A stretch of 32,961 nt of DNA from Verrucomicrobiota bacterium. GTDB taxonomy: Bacteria; Verrucomicrobiota; Verrucomicrobiia; Opitutales; Oceanipulchritudinaceae. Numbering within the stretch: position 1 is the first letter of the stretch; each line of letters starts with the position of its first letter. The stretch covers positions 1 to 32,961 of the forward strand of contig JAJOKB010000046.1 of NCBI GenBank assembly GCA_021208135.1. Reading direction: 5' to 3'. Under the pieces are notes generated by a model that saw only the letters and a program-made list of their open reading frames with translations, was not told where the DNA came from and made no database searches. The position numbers and the translations under genes were made by a program. Shown here one piece after another: positions 9,623 to 19,000 of this stretch.

Positions 9623-11129
9623 ACAACCAACCTAATTCAGCCAAATATCCGTGGGTGTTGACCAGAGAATTCCATTCATCCTGCTGGATGCGCCAGCTCC
9701 AATTTCCGCCGACAACTCCAGGTACATTCAAGCGGGCGCTGTTATCCAGAGCCAGCACATCCTGAAAGGCAATCACAGCCAATGCAGAGTTGCTGCGATA
9801 GGCACAACGAATCAAGTCCCAAGCAATGTCATTGCCATTGACTCTCAAGTAGCGCCTCACTTTGTCCTGTATCCAAGGTTCGCTGGTGTCATACCACGAC
9901 TGAATGGTTGAACTATCATGGTCGGTGGTGCAGATAACGGAATTGAACTCCATGAAGTGCGGCGCATGCGGACTCCGTCCCTTGCTTTGAAAGCCGTTTT
10001 GTACCAGCACGCACCCTGCCAGTCCCAGGGAATTTGCAAGTGTCCGGTTTTGACTGGATTCCCATTCAACATCTTTAGCCAAAAGTCGCAAAGGTGAGGC
10101 ATGATTGGAGAGAAAGTCAAATAAGGTGGCCCCGGGGACTTTGTGCCAAGCGCCATGGGCGGCACTGTCGCTGGCAGCGGGCACTTGCCAAACCTGGGAG
10201 AACATTCTGAAGTTATCCAGTATTTGGACATCGTGAATCTGGAGTCCGTGATGCAAACGCGAACGCCACCAGGAAAGCAATTCCTGTCCGCCATTATCCC
10301 AATCGTAGGCAGGTTGATGGCGGATACTGCCGAACGGCAGGCTGGCACTGGGAACCTCGCCAACCCAGAACTTTGGCTGTGCTTCGCCATCTACGCCGAA
10401 CAGGCTTGGGTGTTGCCAGACATCGGCGCAATCCATAGGTAAATGATGAGGAACCATGCCGACGATATGAACTCCTACATGGGCCGCCTTTTGCCGCAGC
10501 AGCCGGAATTGCCCAAACAACAAATATTGCAGCCAGGAATGAAACTCTTGTTCCTCCAGCATATTGAGTGTTAATCCAGCCTCACTCGCTGATGGGTAAT
10601 TGCGGTATTCCTGCGGCCAATCGTACCATGGTTTTTGCTGAAAGGCCTGTTTCAGGGCCATGAACAATGAGTAGGCTTCCAGCCAATCTTTGTGTTCGCT
10701 GGTGAATAAATGCAGCAACCCGTAGTTGGGGAGGTATGACAAATCCCGTTCACGGAAACGCCGCCAGGCCAAACGCAACAAAGGCATCTTCACAGCGTAC
10801 AGGCGACCGTAATCAACGCGCTGCGCCGGCAGGCGGTTTAATGGACTGAGTTCGCCCGGATGTAACAAACCCAATTGCGGCAGCACCTCCATGTCGATGA
10901 ACAGCGGATTGCCCGCAAAGGCCGATAATGTTTGGAAGGGCGAATCACCAAAGCCGGTTGGCCCGGTCGGCAGTAATTGCCAATAGCGCAATCCAGCGGC
11001 AGCGCAAAATTCAATCAACTTGTGTGCGTGTCTGCCAAGAACCCCAATGCCTTGTGTTCCAGGAAGACAACTCAAATGCAGGGATAAACCCGCGCCCCGA
11101 TCCTTTAGCCAAGTGTACTTACCACTCAT
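9612..11129 (-). CDS. MalQ-like GH77 paralogue with degenerate active site (probable pseudoenzyme)
   Basis: A full-length (505-residue), uninterrupted relative of 4-alpha-glucanotransferase. The fold signatures are kept: [50 protein letters not shown], and the C-terminal [15 protein letters not shown]. The active site is eroded. The nucleophile position keeps Asp305 (ILDNFRMF instead of RIDHFRGF) and the third acid is Asp405 (TDHDSST), but the acid/base Glu of the IAEDLG motif is Lys352 (LLAKDVEW). The loop GVPPDYFxxxGQxWGNP has become [17 protein letters not shown], and GDIPIF is GMVPHHL. By spacing, 305/352/405 match Thermus amylomaltase D293/E340/D395. Loss of the acid/base predicts no normal transglycosylation, so a binding, regulatory or structural role is inferred. 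Its start overlaps the lipocalin stop (ATGA) and its stop overlaps the uvrA start. Confidence 0.85.
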   Translation of the reverse strand: MSGKYTWLKDRGAGLSLHLSCLPGTQGIGVLGRHAHKLIEFCAAAGLRYWQLLPTGPTGFGDSPFQTLSAFAGNPLFIDMEVLPQLGLLHPGELSPLNRLPAQRVDYGRLYAVKMPLLRLAWRRFRERDLSYLPNYGLLHLFTSEHKDWLEAYSLFMALKQAFQQKPWYDWPQEYRNYPSASEAGLTLNMLEEQEFHSWLQYLLFGQFRLLRQKAAHVGVHIVGMVPHHLPMDCADVWQHPSLFGVDGEAQPKFWVGEVPSASLPFGSIRHQPAYDWDNGGQELLSWWRSRLHHGLQIHDVQILDNFRMFSQVWQVPAASDSAAHGAWHKVPGATLFDFLSNHASPLRLLAKDVEWESSQNRTLANSLGLAGCVLVQNGFQSKGRSPHAPHFMEFNSVICTTDHDSSTIQSWYDTSEPWIQDKVRRYLRVNGNDIAWDLIRCAYRSNSALAVIAFQDVLALDNSARLNVPGVVGGNWSWRIQQDEWNSLVNTHGYLAELGWLYDR

Positions 11130-11680
11130 TGTTGCGGCATTCGCCTGATGCTTGCCACGTCAAAGTCCCGCTGTTGCAAAAAGAGTATCAGGTCTGAGAA
11201 AAGCGCAGGATCGATATCTGCAGAGCGACTGAGAATGCGCAGATTGCGGCGATTACCGCTGCTGACCACCGCCACCTGGTTTTGTTCGTCGGTGTATAAT
11301 ACCAAAAACTGTTCGGAGACGAACGGGTTCTGATCCCAGCGAATGAGCCATTCGGCAAAGGTCATGACATTGCGCACAGTGGCCCTGCCGCGCAGTTCAG
11401 TGAACTCCGGAGCGTTGGCACGTGCGAGGAAAGTGTACAGCACGTCAATATTGCCTTGGGCGTCCAAAGTGTAGATTTCCTGTCCCATGACTGCCCTGCG
11501 GTCCAGTTGGCCCGGCATATGCGCAATCACAAACCAACTTCCGGAAAATGCCCGCAAATCGATAGAGGCCACGGTTCTGAGCGGTTCCAGTTCGCGTTGC
11601 TCCTGGCGGGTGGTCGCACATCCAGCGGCCAGTAAAGCGGCAAACAGCAGCGCAATAATCGATAAACGGTTGTGTGTCAT
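11126..11680 (-). CDS. Lipocalin-family outer-membrane lipoprotein (Blc-like)
   Basis: A 184-residue lipoprotein. The N-terminus MTHNRLSIIALLFAALLAAGC is a type II signal peptide with lipobox LAAGC. Lipidation at that Cys would anchor the protein, probably in the outer membrane because the residues after Cys (ATT) lack the Asp sorting signal. The mature part carries the lipocalin motif G-x-W (FSGSWFVIAHMPG, about residues 45-57) followed by beta-strand-rich sequence, as in bacterial lipocalin Blc, which binds fatty acids or lysophospholipids. The gene lies 22 nt after msrA and shares an ATGA overlap with the following malQ-like gene. No frameshift is seen. Confidence 0.82.
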   Translation of the reverse strand: MTHNRLSIIALLFAALLAAGCATTRQEQRELEPLRTVASIDLRAFSGSWFVIAHMPGQLDRRAVMGQEIYTLDAQGNIDVLYTFLARANAPEFTELRGRATVRNVMTFAEWLIRWDQNPFVSEQFLVLYTDEQNQVAVVSSGNRRNLRILSRSADIDPALFSDLILFLQQRDFDVASIRRMPQQ

Positions 11681-11702
11681 GGTTGGTTGAGTTGAATTTA
11701 AA

Positions 11703-12254
11703 TCACAGCTTACGTATCTTCCTGATTTTGTCCACCTTTGGTTGGATCACATAGGCACAATAAGCTTGTTGCGGATGATTGGCGAAATAATCGTTGTGGT
11801 AATCCTCTGCCGGATAGAATGCCTGAAGCCTGTCTATTTGAGTCACAATCGGGCGGTCAAACACTCCGGAGGCCTCCGCCGCTTTGATGGCCTGGCGCGC
11901 CACCTGTTCCTGTTGTTCGTCGTGACACAGAATAATGGAACGATAATGGGTGCCTACATCGTTGCCCTGACGGTTGAGAGTGGTCGGATCATGGGTGAGC
12001 CAAAAGTAATCCAACAACTCGCCATAGGAAATAATGTGTGGATCGAACTGAATCTGTACCACTTCCGCATGGCCGGTGGTACCGGAGCATACTTGGCGGT
12101 AGTTTGGATGACTCACATGCCCACCGGCGTAACCCGATTGTACCGCCAGCACGCCGGGCAGCATTTTAAATAGGGCTTCCAGGCACCAAAAACAACCACC
12201 GCCGAGGGTTGCGGTGGCTGGATTGACGGATGTTGCTGGATCAGATGGTGCCAT
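11703..12254 (-). CDS. msrA: Peptide-methionine (S)-S-oxide reductase
   Basis: Repairs oxidised methionine by reducing methionine-S-sulfoxide, with thioredoxin as usual electron donor. The 183-residue product has the catalytic GCFWC motif (Cys21, Cys24), [47 protein letters not shown] and [11 protein letters not shown]. All are conserved MsrA elements in the right order. No MsrB domain is fused. The start overlaps the 3' end of glyA by 14 nt. The short lysine/arginine tail is unremarkable. No signal peptide is seen, so it acts in the cytoplasm. Confidence 0.94.
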   Translation of the reverse strand: MAPSDPATSVNPATATLGGGCFWCLEALFKMLPGVLAVQSGYAGGHVSHPNYRQVCSGTTGHAEVVQIQFDPHIISYGELLDYFWLTHDPTTLNRQGNDVGTHYRSIILCHDEQQEQVARQAIKAAEASGVFDRPIVTQIDRLQAFYPAEDYHNDYFANHPQQAYCAYVIQPKVDKIRKIRKL

Positions 12255-13522
12255 AGGGCAGGGGAAACGCCGCGCACAGCTTCATGGCTATGGCTTTGGC
12301 CTCATCGCGCGCCTTGTCTGATTCGGGATTGCGCAGTACAATATCAATGGCTTTGGCAATTTGACGAAACTCCTCCTCGCCCATGCCACGGGAGGTACAG
12401 GCAGGTGCGCCCAGGCGGATACCGCTGGTCTGGAAGGGGCTGCGGGTCTCACCGGGTACTGTATTGCGATTGGGTTGTGATGTGAGCTGCATCCAAAGCG
12501 ATTTGCGCGACTTTGCCTGAAAGGTTGGGCAGGTTGTGACGCAGATCAATCAACAGCAGGTGGTTGTCCGTACCGCCGCTGGAAAGTTTGTAGCCCATTT
12601 CCAGAAACGCCTGGGCCATTGCTGCAGCGTTTTTGCGGACTTGAATCTGGTATTGTTTGAATTCAGGTTTGGCGGCTTCGCGGAAGCAGATAGCCTTGGC
12701 CGCAATGATGTGCATCAAAGGTCCGCCCTGACCACCGGGGAAAATGGCGCTGTTTAACGCCTTTTCGTACTTTGCTTTGGCCAGAATCAACCCGCCTCGT
12801 GGTCCACGGAGGGTTTTGTGGGTTGTGGTGGTCACGAAGTCACAATGAGGCACGGGGCTGGGATGTTCACCAGTGGCAACCAGTCCGGCAATATGCGCGA
12901 TATCAGCCAGAATATAGGCATCGACCGACTTTGCGATGGCTGCCATACGTTCGAAATCAATGATACGCGGATAGGCTGATGCGCCAACGGTGATCATTTT
13001 GGGGCGTTCTTTCAGCGCTTGCTGTTCGAGTGCATCGTAATCGATGCGCCCGGTTTCAGGATCCACATAATAATGGACAATACTGTATAACTTGCCGGAG
13101 AAATTGGCTGGATTACCGTGGGTCAGGTGACCGCCATCCGCCAGGTTCATGGTCAACAATTTATCGCCGGGTTGCAACACAGCGCTATAGACGCCAAAGT
13201 TTGCCTGGCTGCCCGAGTGAGGCTGAACGTTGGCGTATTCCGCACCGAACAAAGCCTTGGCCCTGTCAATGGCCAACTGTTCGGCTACGTCGACGTGTTC
13301 GCAACCGCCATAATACCGTTTGCCGGGATAACCCTCGGCGTATTTGTTGGTCAGCACACTGCCACAGGCTTCCATGACAGCTGGCAGGGTGAAGTTCTCC
13401 GAGGCGATCAGTTCTATATGATTTTCCTGACGCTTGCGCTCGGCGACCAACGCGGCGTGAATTTCGACATCCAGCTCGGCCAGAGGAGCAGGATTTAGGG
13501 TGTTTTCCAGTACGGTACTCAT
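12241..13522 (-). CDS. glyA: Serine hydroxymethyltransferase (one frameshift)
   Basis: PLP enzyme that interconverts serine and glycine while loading one-carbon units on tetrahydrofolate. The reconstructed length is about 427 residues, as usual. Motifs include [47 protein letters not shown], the PLP lysine in [13 protein letters not shown], and near the end [19 protein letters not shown]. The frame breaks at a GGG run (12472-12474 on the plus strand): one base fewer joins DAAHITT directly to NRNTVPGE. I chose the ATG at 13522, which overlaps the rpiB stop as ATGA, rather than a TTG three codons upstream. Grouping with an LMW phosphatase and rpiB resembles the ywlE-ywlF-ywlG-glyA order in Bacillus. 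Confidence 0.93.
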
Positions 13523-14013
13523 GAACAACAAGATTTTACGGGGGATGATTGGGACTCGAGGGCTGACATTTTATCGACGCGGCGTTGATGCCGTCCGCCT
13601 TCGAATTCAGCGGTCAGAAAGAGATCGACCATGCGGCAAGCCATGTGCGGTGTGGTATAAAGTTGGCCGAAGCAGAGGACATTGGTGTTGTTGTGACGTC
13701 GTGTGAGCTGGGCTTCTTCATCAAAGTGTACCAAAGCCGCACGTATGCCCGCAAATTTGTTGGCCGAAATGCTCATTCCAATGCCCGTGGTACAGCAGAG
13801 TACCCCGAAATCGGCGGCTCCACTTTGCACATCTGTGGCCACTTTGGCGGCATAGTCAGGGTAATCGACGCTCGATTTGGTAAGTGTGCCGTGGTCGATG
13901 ACTTCGATATTTTGGCTCTTGAAGTAAGCCAGCAAGGCCTCGCGCAATTCAAAGGCACCATGGTCGGCACCTAAACTGATGATGGGATTTTTCACAAAGT
14001 TGATTTGATCCAT
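13519..14013 (-). CDS. rpiB: Ribose-5-phosphate isomerase B
   Basis: Interconverts ribose-5-phosphate and ribulose-5-phosphate in the pentose phosphate pathway. The 164-residue product shows the RpiB/LacAB pattern: [34 protein letters not shown], the active-site Cys region [29 protein letters not shown], and the family C-terminus [17 protein letters not shown] followed by about 12 extra residues. It overlaps the phosphatase stop upstream by 22 nt and the glyA start downstream by 4 nt (ATGA), so the three genes are likely translated in a coupled way. The gene is intact. Confidence 0.93.
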   Translation of the reverse strand: MDQINFVKNPIISLGADHGAFELREALLAYFKSQNIEVIDHGTLTKSSVDYPDYAAKVATDVQSGAADFGVLCCTTGIGMSISANKFAGIRAALVHFDEEAQLTRRHNNTNVLCFGQLYTTPHMACRMVDLFLTAEFEGGRHQRRVDKMSALESQSSPVKSCCS

Positions 14014-14468
14014 TGGATGATTGAAGGAATGGCTTCGGCCAGACTGTCTCTGGTTTCAAGGTATTCTTGCAGCGGGCCGCCATAAGGGTCTGGTACGCGG
14101 GCGTCTGTGCTATCCAAACGCTCGCGAAACAGCAGGACAGGTTTGTTCAGGTCTGGAAAGTAGGCAAACAATGTGTCGCGATGACCTTCAGTCATGGCGA
14201 GAATCCAATCGGAGGCGCGCAACAATTCATCCGTCACTTGTTGAGAGCGGTGCTGGGTCAGATCCAGATGCACGCGTTGCAGGGCTGTGACGGCATTCCG
14301 GGATGCCGGCATGCCATCACCTGCAGCGACACCTGCAGAAACCACCTTAATGCTCTTGAGGGGTTCAGGTTCTGCTGCCAGAGCGTGCGCAAGCAACTTC
14401 TCCGCCATAGGGGAACGGCAGGTGTTGCCGGTGCACACTATTAAAATTTGCCGCTGCGCACTGTCCAT
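13992..14468 (-). CDS. Low-molecular-weight phosphatase, protein-arginine-phosphatase (YwlE) type
   Basis: A 158-residue LMW protein phosphatase. I chose the ATG at 14468 because the family begins about ten residues before the P-loop. The longer open frame upstream adds 74 residues that read back into the intergenic region and transglutaminase end without homology. The P-loop is CTGNTCRSPMAEKLL (Cys12, Thr16, Arg18), and the general acid is the Asp of VPDPYGG. In Bacillus YwlE the Thr at the corresponding place (CTGNTCRS) selects phospho-arginine, while tyrosine phosphatases carry Ile or Val there. This residue and the adjacency to rpiB and glyA, as in Bacillus, favour arginine phosphatase activity. 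No arginine kinase (McsB) is in the window. Confidence 0.87.
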   Translation of the reverse strand: MDSAQRQILIVCTGNTCRSPMAEKLLAHALAAEPEPLKSIKVVSAGVAAGDGMPASRNAVTALQRVHLDLTQHRSQQVTDELLRASDWILAMTEGHRDTLFAYFPDLNKPVLLFRERLDSTDARVPDPYGGPLQEYLETRDSLAEAIPSIIQWIKSTL

Positions 14469-14568
14469 AAACTTCTCAGCATGTCCGTGCAGGCAGCGTT
14501 GTAAAGTGCGCAGTGAAGAACTTTTTGGGTTCTGAAAAAAATCCTGATTGAGCAGGCGGGCTGCGAAC

Positions 14569-15447
14569 TCAATCGGTTGGAGTGACCGTGACCTCGATAT
14601 CAAGGGTTTGTTCACCGCCACCAAAGACTGCGCCTCTGACCAGACTGACATCACTATAATCGCGACCTCTGGCGATGGTGATATGCTCATCGTTCACCAG
14701 CTTGTTATTGGTGGGATCCAGATCCACCCAACCCAATCCCGGCACGAAGATGGACACCCAGGCATGCGAGGCGTCGGCTCCAATCAGTCGTGGTTGTCCC
14801 GGTGGGGGTGTGGTCAGAATATAGCCACTCACATAACTGGCAGGGAGTCCGCAAGAGCGGATTGCAGCGATCATAAAGTGGGCGAAATCCTGACAAACGC
14901 CCTTTCTTTCCTTAAAAACAGTCGCCACGGGAGTGGATACATCGGTGGCGTCCGGGTCGAATGTGAAGTTTTTGAAAATGTAGGAGTTGAGTTCCAACGC
15001 AGCTTCCAGGAATTTGCGATCACCGAGGAAAATTTTCGCGGCGAATTCCTCAATGGACGGGTCGCGGGGAATGAGCGGAGATGCGTAAATGAACTGTTCG
15101 GCGAGGTTGGTTTCGCGGCGCGTGTTGGAGTCAATAAACGATTTGACCTCATCGCAAGTGGGGGAGAGCTCAGGCATCGGTGACTCAATGGGTAGAATAC
15201 TCACGTCTGAGTGCACTTCCAACAGCAGTTCAGAATGCTGCTGGGGCACGGAAAACAAGTGCATGGTATTGCCAAAAAAGTCCACTCTGGTCGATAAATC
15301 GCTGGGTTGAGGATGAATTTTCAGGTCAAAGGAATGACAGGTCTGCCTGGTGGAACTGCTGGGTTCCAGGTGAGCACTGTGGTGCGAAGCAGCCACGGGG
15401 AAGGAGTAGTTGTAGCGCGTAATGTGATGGATGTGGTAGCGAGCCAT
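14569..15447 (-). CDS. Transglutaminase-like cysteine protease/peptidase
   Basis: A 292-residue cytoplasmic protein (no signal peptide) with the bacterial transglutaminase N-terminal beta domain (MARYHIHHITRYNYSFPV, typical 'H.T.Y.Y..PV') and the papain-like core. The catalytic triad is visible: Cys185 in RKGVCQDFAHFM, His228 in GADASHAWVSIF, and Asp in WVDLDPTNN (about 242-244). Proteins of this class sit next to circularly permuted ATP-grasp and alpha-E proteins in many genomes and are thought to hydrolyse or transfer peptides made by the ATP-grasp ligase (Iyer, Aravind and colleagues). Here the gene starts 28 nt after the ATP-grasp/alpha-E gene, which supports a shared operon. The gene is intact. 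Confidence 0.9.
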   Translation of the reverse strand: MARYHIHHITRYNYSFPVAASHHSAHLEPSSSTRQTCHSFDLKIHPQPSDLSTRVDFFGNTMHLFSVPQQHSELLLEVHSDVSILPIESPMPELSPTCDEVKSFIDSNTRRETNLAEQFIYASPLIPRDPSIEEFAAKIFLGDRKFLEAALELNSYIFKNFTFDPDATDVSTPVATVFKERKGVCQDFAHFMIAAIRSCGLPASYVSGYILTTPPPGQPRLIGADASHAWVSIFVPGLGWVDLDPTNNKLVNDEHITIARGRDYSDVSLVRGAVFGGGEQTLDIEVTVTPTD

Positions 15448-15475
15448 GGATATGCGGGCAAGGGCCAGGGAGGAT

Positions 15476-18026
15476 TTAACGCGATTGCAGGCGATGTGTG
15501 CTCAGGGTCGCTTTGGCGTGAGCGAAGTAATGTTGGGCAAGAAACTCCGACAGACTATAAAAGTCCTCCACCATTTCGTACAAAAACGAATCCAGTCTGG
15601 CGTGGAGACCCGTACTGTCTTTTTCAGTAAGTTCAGTGGCATCATTTAATCCGAGACTGCTGAATAACTTAATAGCCAGTCGGTCAATTGCGGTCGCTGG
15701 GCTGTCGCTGCGGCGGTGTGGCAAGTCCCTGATATGAGCCCGCAATTGATCTACTTGAAATTGCACTGAACGCGGGTTTGCCGGATCAAAAAACCAGTAG
15801 ATCCAACACCGGAGCAAGATTCATTTGCGTGAGGTAACGCCGACGATAGGTAATGGTGCTGTCGGCGCAAATCAGCAACTTGTGCAGGATACCATCCATG
15901 TGTGGCACCTCGCGCTCGAGTGAGCCGCGCAGGAGCGTACACAGATTTACGCCACGTTCCATTCTGCGGCCAAGGTCCAGAAAGATCCAACCGTAGCCTC
16001 TGGTCATGTTCTCCATAGCCAGGCCGCTGATGCCAGCTAAGACAATCAAGGTTTCGTCGACGAATCCAAACAAATCAACACCAGCGTTGCGGGCATTGCC
16101 TCTGGTAGTGAGACTTTGAAAGCGCCCAAGCATTTGCCAGGTATCGTTCGACAACCGTTCCTTGACGCTGCCGGCAGTTCGTTGAACGTGTTTTACCAGC
16201 GCCTGCAGACTGCCGGGATTATCCTGTGAGCTGATCACCTCGGCAAGCAATTGATCCCACTGTTCGAACGACAACGTGTCAGCACCACCCTCATTGATTT
16301 CGGCGATCCTTTCCTCGCTGAGCAAGGTTTGCAAAATGGGCAGCAGCTGAGACAATGAAGAAACTTCGATTTCCTCAGCGACAGTATTGAGTAGTAAACG
16401 CGCTATACGGGCGTGGTTCTCAGCGCGTTCCATGTAGCGACCTAACCAATACAAGTTGTCCGCCACTCTGCTGGGCAAGTCCGGAGCCGCGCGATGTATT
16501 TGCACCGAACCCATCAAGTGGGCCAATGGAGCTGGTTCTTCGGCTTTGACGTCGCGCGGGGCCAGGACCCAGGTATCTTTGCTGCCTCCTCCCTGTTGCA
16601 TGGAGACCGAGTATGGATGACTTTCTGCGCCGATGCGCGTCAAGCCACCTGGCATAAGCGAATAGGAACCGTGGGCGGCGACCATGAATACGCGCAGCAG
16701 AAAATTGCGCGGTTCCAATCCATTGGAGCCAAAGACAGGCGTTGTTGCCTGCGATACCAACTCCTGTGCACACCACATGGATGGTTGTTTTTTAATTCTC
16801 GATCTGGCATCCTCCAGTTGCGCTGCGCTCATCATTGGACCAAACAGACTGGGCTGATTGGAACCAAGGAAAGTCGGTTTTACCACAAGCTCCGGCAGGT
16901 GTTCCAAAACATATTGCAGTTCAGCCTCTTGCCCACACCACCAAGTTGCCACGGAGGGCAGTTTGAGAGGTTCGCCCAGCACGCGTTTGCTCAGATTTGG
17001 CAGAAATGCCATCAATGCAGGCGTCTCACAAAGACCCGCGCCCAAAGCGTTGCGACCGCCACATTCCCTAGCCGGACCGCATTGACCAGACCAGGGACTC
17101 CCAACAGGGAATCATCCCGCAGCTCCAAGGGGTCGCAGTACACTGAATCAACGCGCCGGATAATGACATCGACCGGCTGAATCCCGCTGATTGTTTTCAA
17201 AAACACCTGATTATTGCGCACGGTCAAGTCGGCACCTTCGACCAGTGGATAGCCCAGATTCCGTGCCAGGAACGATTGCTCAAAGTACGTTTCATTGGCC
17301 GGTCCGGGGGTCAAATAAACGATGCGCGGATTGTCCTTGTTGCGCGGTGCCAGGGCGGCAAAGGATTCATTGAATTTTCGAAAAGGAGCGACAGTCGCTG
17401 CACGCCGGTGCGGCGAAAATGGTCTGGCATGACCCGTCCGCTGATGAACCGGTTTTCCATCGCGTAACCGATGCCAGATGAAGCCTCCACCCGGTCCGCG
17501 AGCACCCACCAGCGGCCATCGGGCGAACGTGCCAAATCTGCGGCGTACACGTGAATAAAGCGGCCTTTGCGCGGCTGGTATCCGTGTAAGGGCGCAGAAA
17601 GCCCGGATTGCCCAATACCAATGGTGGGGGCAACACGCCGTATTCCAGTAAATTCTGACGACCGTAAGCGTCCTGGAGGATGTAATTGAGCAGAAAAACG
17701 CGTTGGGCGAGGGCATTTTCGAGCCACAACCACTCGCTGTGGTCGAACACCACCGGCAATAAATCCATCATCCATGGTCTGTTCGGTCCGTCCGGATCAT
17801 CATAAACGTTGTAGGTAATGCCGTTGTCACGGATGATTCTGCGCAGTTGTTCCTCGCGTTGACGCAGATCTTCCATGGATCCGTTGCGCAGACTTTCTGC
17901 CAACGCACTCCATGGTTTGCGGATGTTTCCCTTGGCGTCCACACATTCGTCATAATATCCATCCGTCCCACGATAGGAGCCAAACAATTCTGCTGTGTTA
18001 ACTGTGTGTGTGGTGGTCGTGGGCAT
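15476..18026 (-). CDS. Circularly permuted ATP-grasp protein fused to alpha-E domain (four frameshifts)
   Basis: The reconstructed protein is about 850 residues. The first ~480 residues form the circularly permuted ATP-grasp module (DUF404/DUF407 type): GTDGYYDECVDAKGNIRKPW, RRIIRDNGITYNVYDD, VYAADLARSPDGRWWVLADR, IVYLTPGPANETYFEQSFLAR, DVIIRRVDSVYCDPLELR, GAGLCETPALMAFLPNL, and an ELVVKPTF lysine. The rest is the helical alpha-E domain (SRVADNLYWLGRYMERAENHARI ... RGYGWIFLDLGRRMERG). Such enzymes are predicted to ligate amino acids to a peptide or small molecule; alpha-E and a transglutaminase partner accompany them. Frame breaks lie at 17590-17592 (one C missing in the coding strand), 17381-17384 (one T missing), 17050-17051 (one A missing), and 15788-15793 (one T extra). 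Each repair yields family sequence. No stop separates the two halves, so I infer a real fusion. Confidence 0.87.
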
Positions 18027-18088
18027 GGTTTATCAGGACAAGACATCCTATACCATGTTCTGGATGCGACAAATGTCCAGCCCTCAGG

Positions 18089-19000
18089 TCACACCCGTGC
18101 ATAATCGCCAATTTCTCCCTTGAGAATCGGCTTCATAACGATGTCCGGGTCAGGATTGGGGATAGCAGACAATAGCCCCTTGGTGTAAGGGTGGCGCGGA
18201 TTGTCGAAAATTTCCTTAACATCGCCAAATTCGACTATTTTGCCCTGATACATCACAGCCACTTCATCGCAGATGTGTCTGACGACACTCAGGTCGTGGG
18301 CGACAAAAATGTAGGTCAATTGAAATTCGTCCTGCAAATCCATCAACAGATTGATCACCTGGGCTTGTACGGAAACGTCCAGTGCCGAAACCGCTTCATC
18401 GGCGACGACTAAAGAGGGTCTCAGGATGAGCGCGCGGGCGATGCCGATGCGTTGTCTTTGACCGCCGGAAAAGGCATGCGGATAGCGTTGCATGTGGATG
18501 GGTTTCATGCCCACTTTTTGCAGCATTTCCGCAACTAAATCCCGCCGCTCGGCGCGTGATCCGACATCGTGAATGACCAGTGGTTCACCCACAATATCGC
18601 CAACGGTCATTCTGGGATTTAGGGATGCAAATGGATCCTGGAAAATCATCTGCATTTCTTTGCGCAAAGGCTTGAGTTCGCGAGGCTTTAGCTTTGCCAT
18701 GTCAACAATTCCCCTGGCAGATTTGAATAAAATCTCCCCACTGGTAGGATCGATGGCCCGCAGAATTGAGCGGGCACAGGTGGTTTTTCCTGATCCACTT
18801 TCACCGACGATTCCCAGGGTGCGTCCGGGTTTGAGGTCAAAGCTGACGTCGTCCACGGCGCGGACGGTGTCCACCTGTTTTTTGACCAGTCCACTGCTGA
18901 AAATCGGGAAAAATTTGCACAGGTTGCGCACTCGCAACAGGCATCCGTCCATTGGATCCGCTGAACCCGTGTTGCCTTTCTCAGGGGTGAATGTACTCAT
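18089..19000 (-). CDS. oppF: Oligopeptide/oligosaccharide ABC transporter ATP-binding protein (OppF type)
   Basis: A 303-residue ABC ATPase that powers the import complex on the cytoplasmic side. It has Walker [20 protein letters not shown]-loop [14 protein letters not shown], signature [15 protein letters not shown], Walker [13 protein letters not shown] and H-loop [10 protein letters not shown]. The C-terminal [17 protein letters not shown] segment is the conserved oligo_HPY region of Opp/Dpp ATPases. The spacing [21 protein letters not shown] after the N-terminus is typical of OppF rather than OppD. The start overlaps the oppD stop by 4 nt (ATGA). It is the last gene of the transporter. 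The 62 nt to the ATP-grasp gene hold no clear terminator. Confidence 0.93.
   Translation of the reverse strand: MSTFTPEKGNTGSADPMDGCLLRVRNLCKFFPIFSSGLVKKQVDTVRAVDDVSFDLKPGRTLGIVGESGSGKTTCARSILRAIDPTSGEILFKSARGIVDMAKLKPRELKPLRKEMQMIFQDPFASLNPRMTVGDIVGEPLVIHDVGSRAERRDLVAEMLQKVGMKPIHMQRYPHAFSGGQRQRIGIARALILRPSLVVADEAVSALDVSVQAQVINLLMDLQDEFQLTYIFVAHDLSVVRHICDEVAVMYQGKIVEFGDVKEIFDNPRHPYTKGLLSAIPNPDPDIVMKPILKGEIGDYARV

Noticed and set aside
14469-14568. Small hairpin (AGAAC ... GTTCT) between transglutaminase and phosphatase as terminator
   Set aside because: The stem is only about five pairs and no T run follows it in the transcribed direction.
14469-14690. 74-residue N-terminal extension of the LMW phosphatase
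   Set aside because: Not present in the family, runs antisense-free but motif-free through the gap and the transglutaminase end; the ATG at 14468 fits the P-loop spacing.
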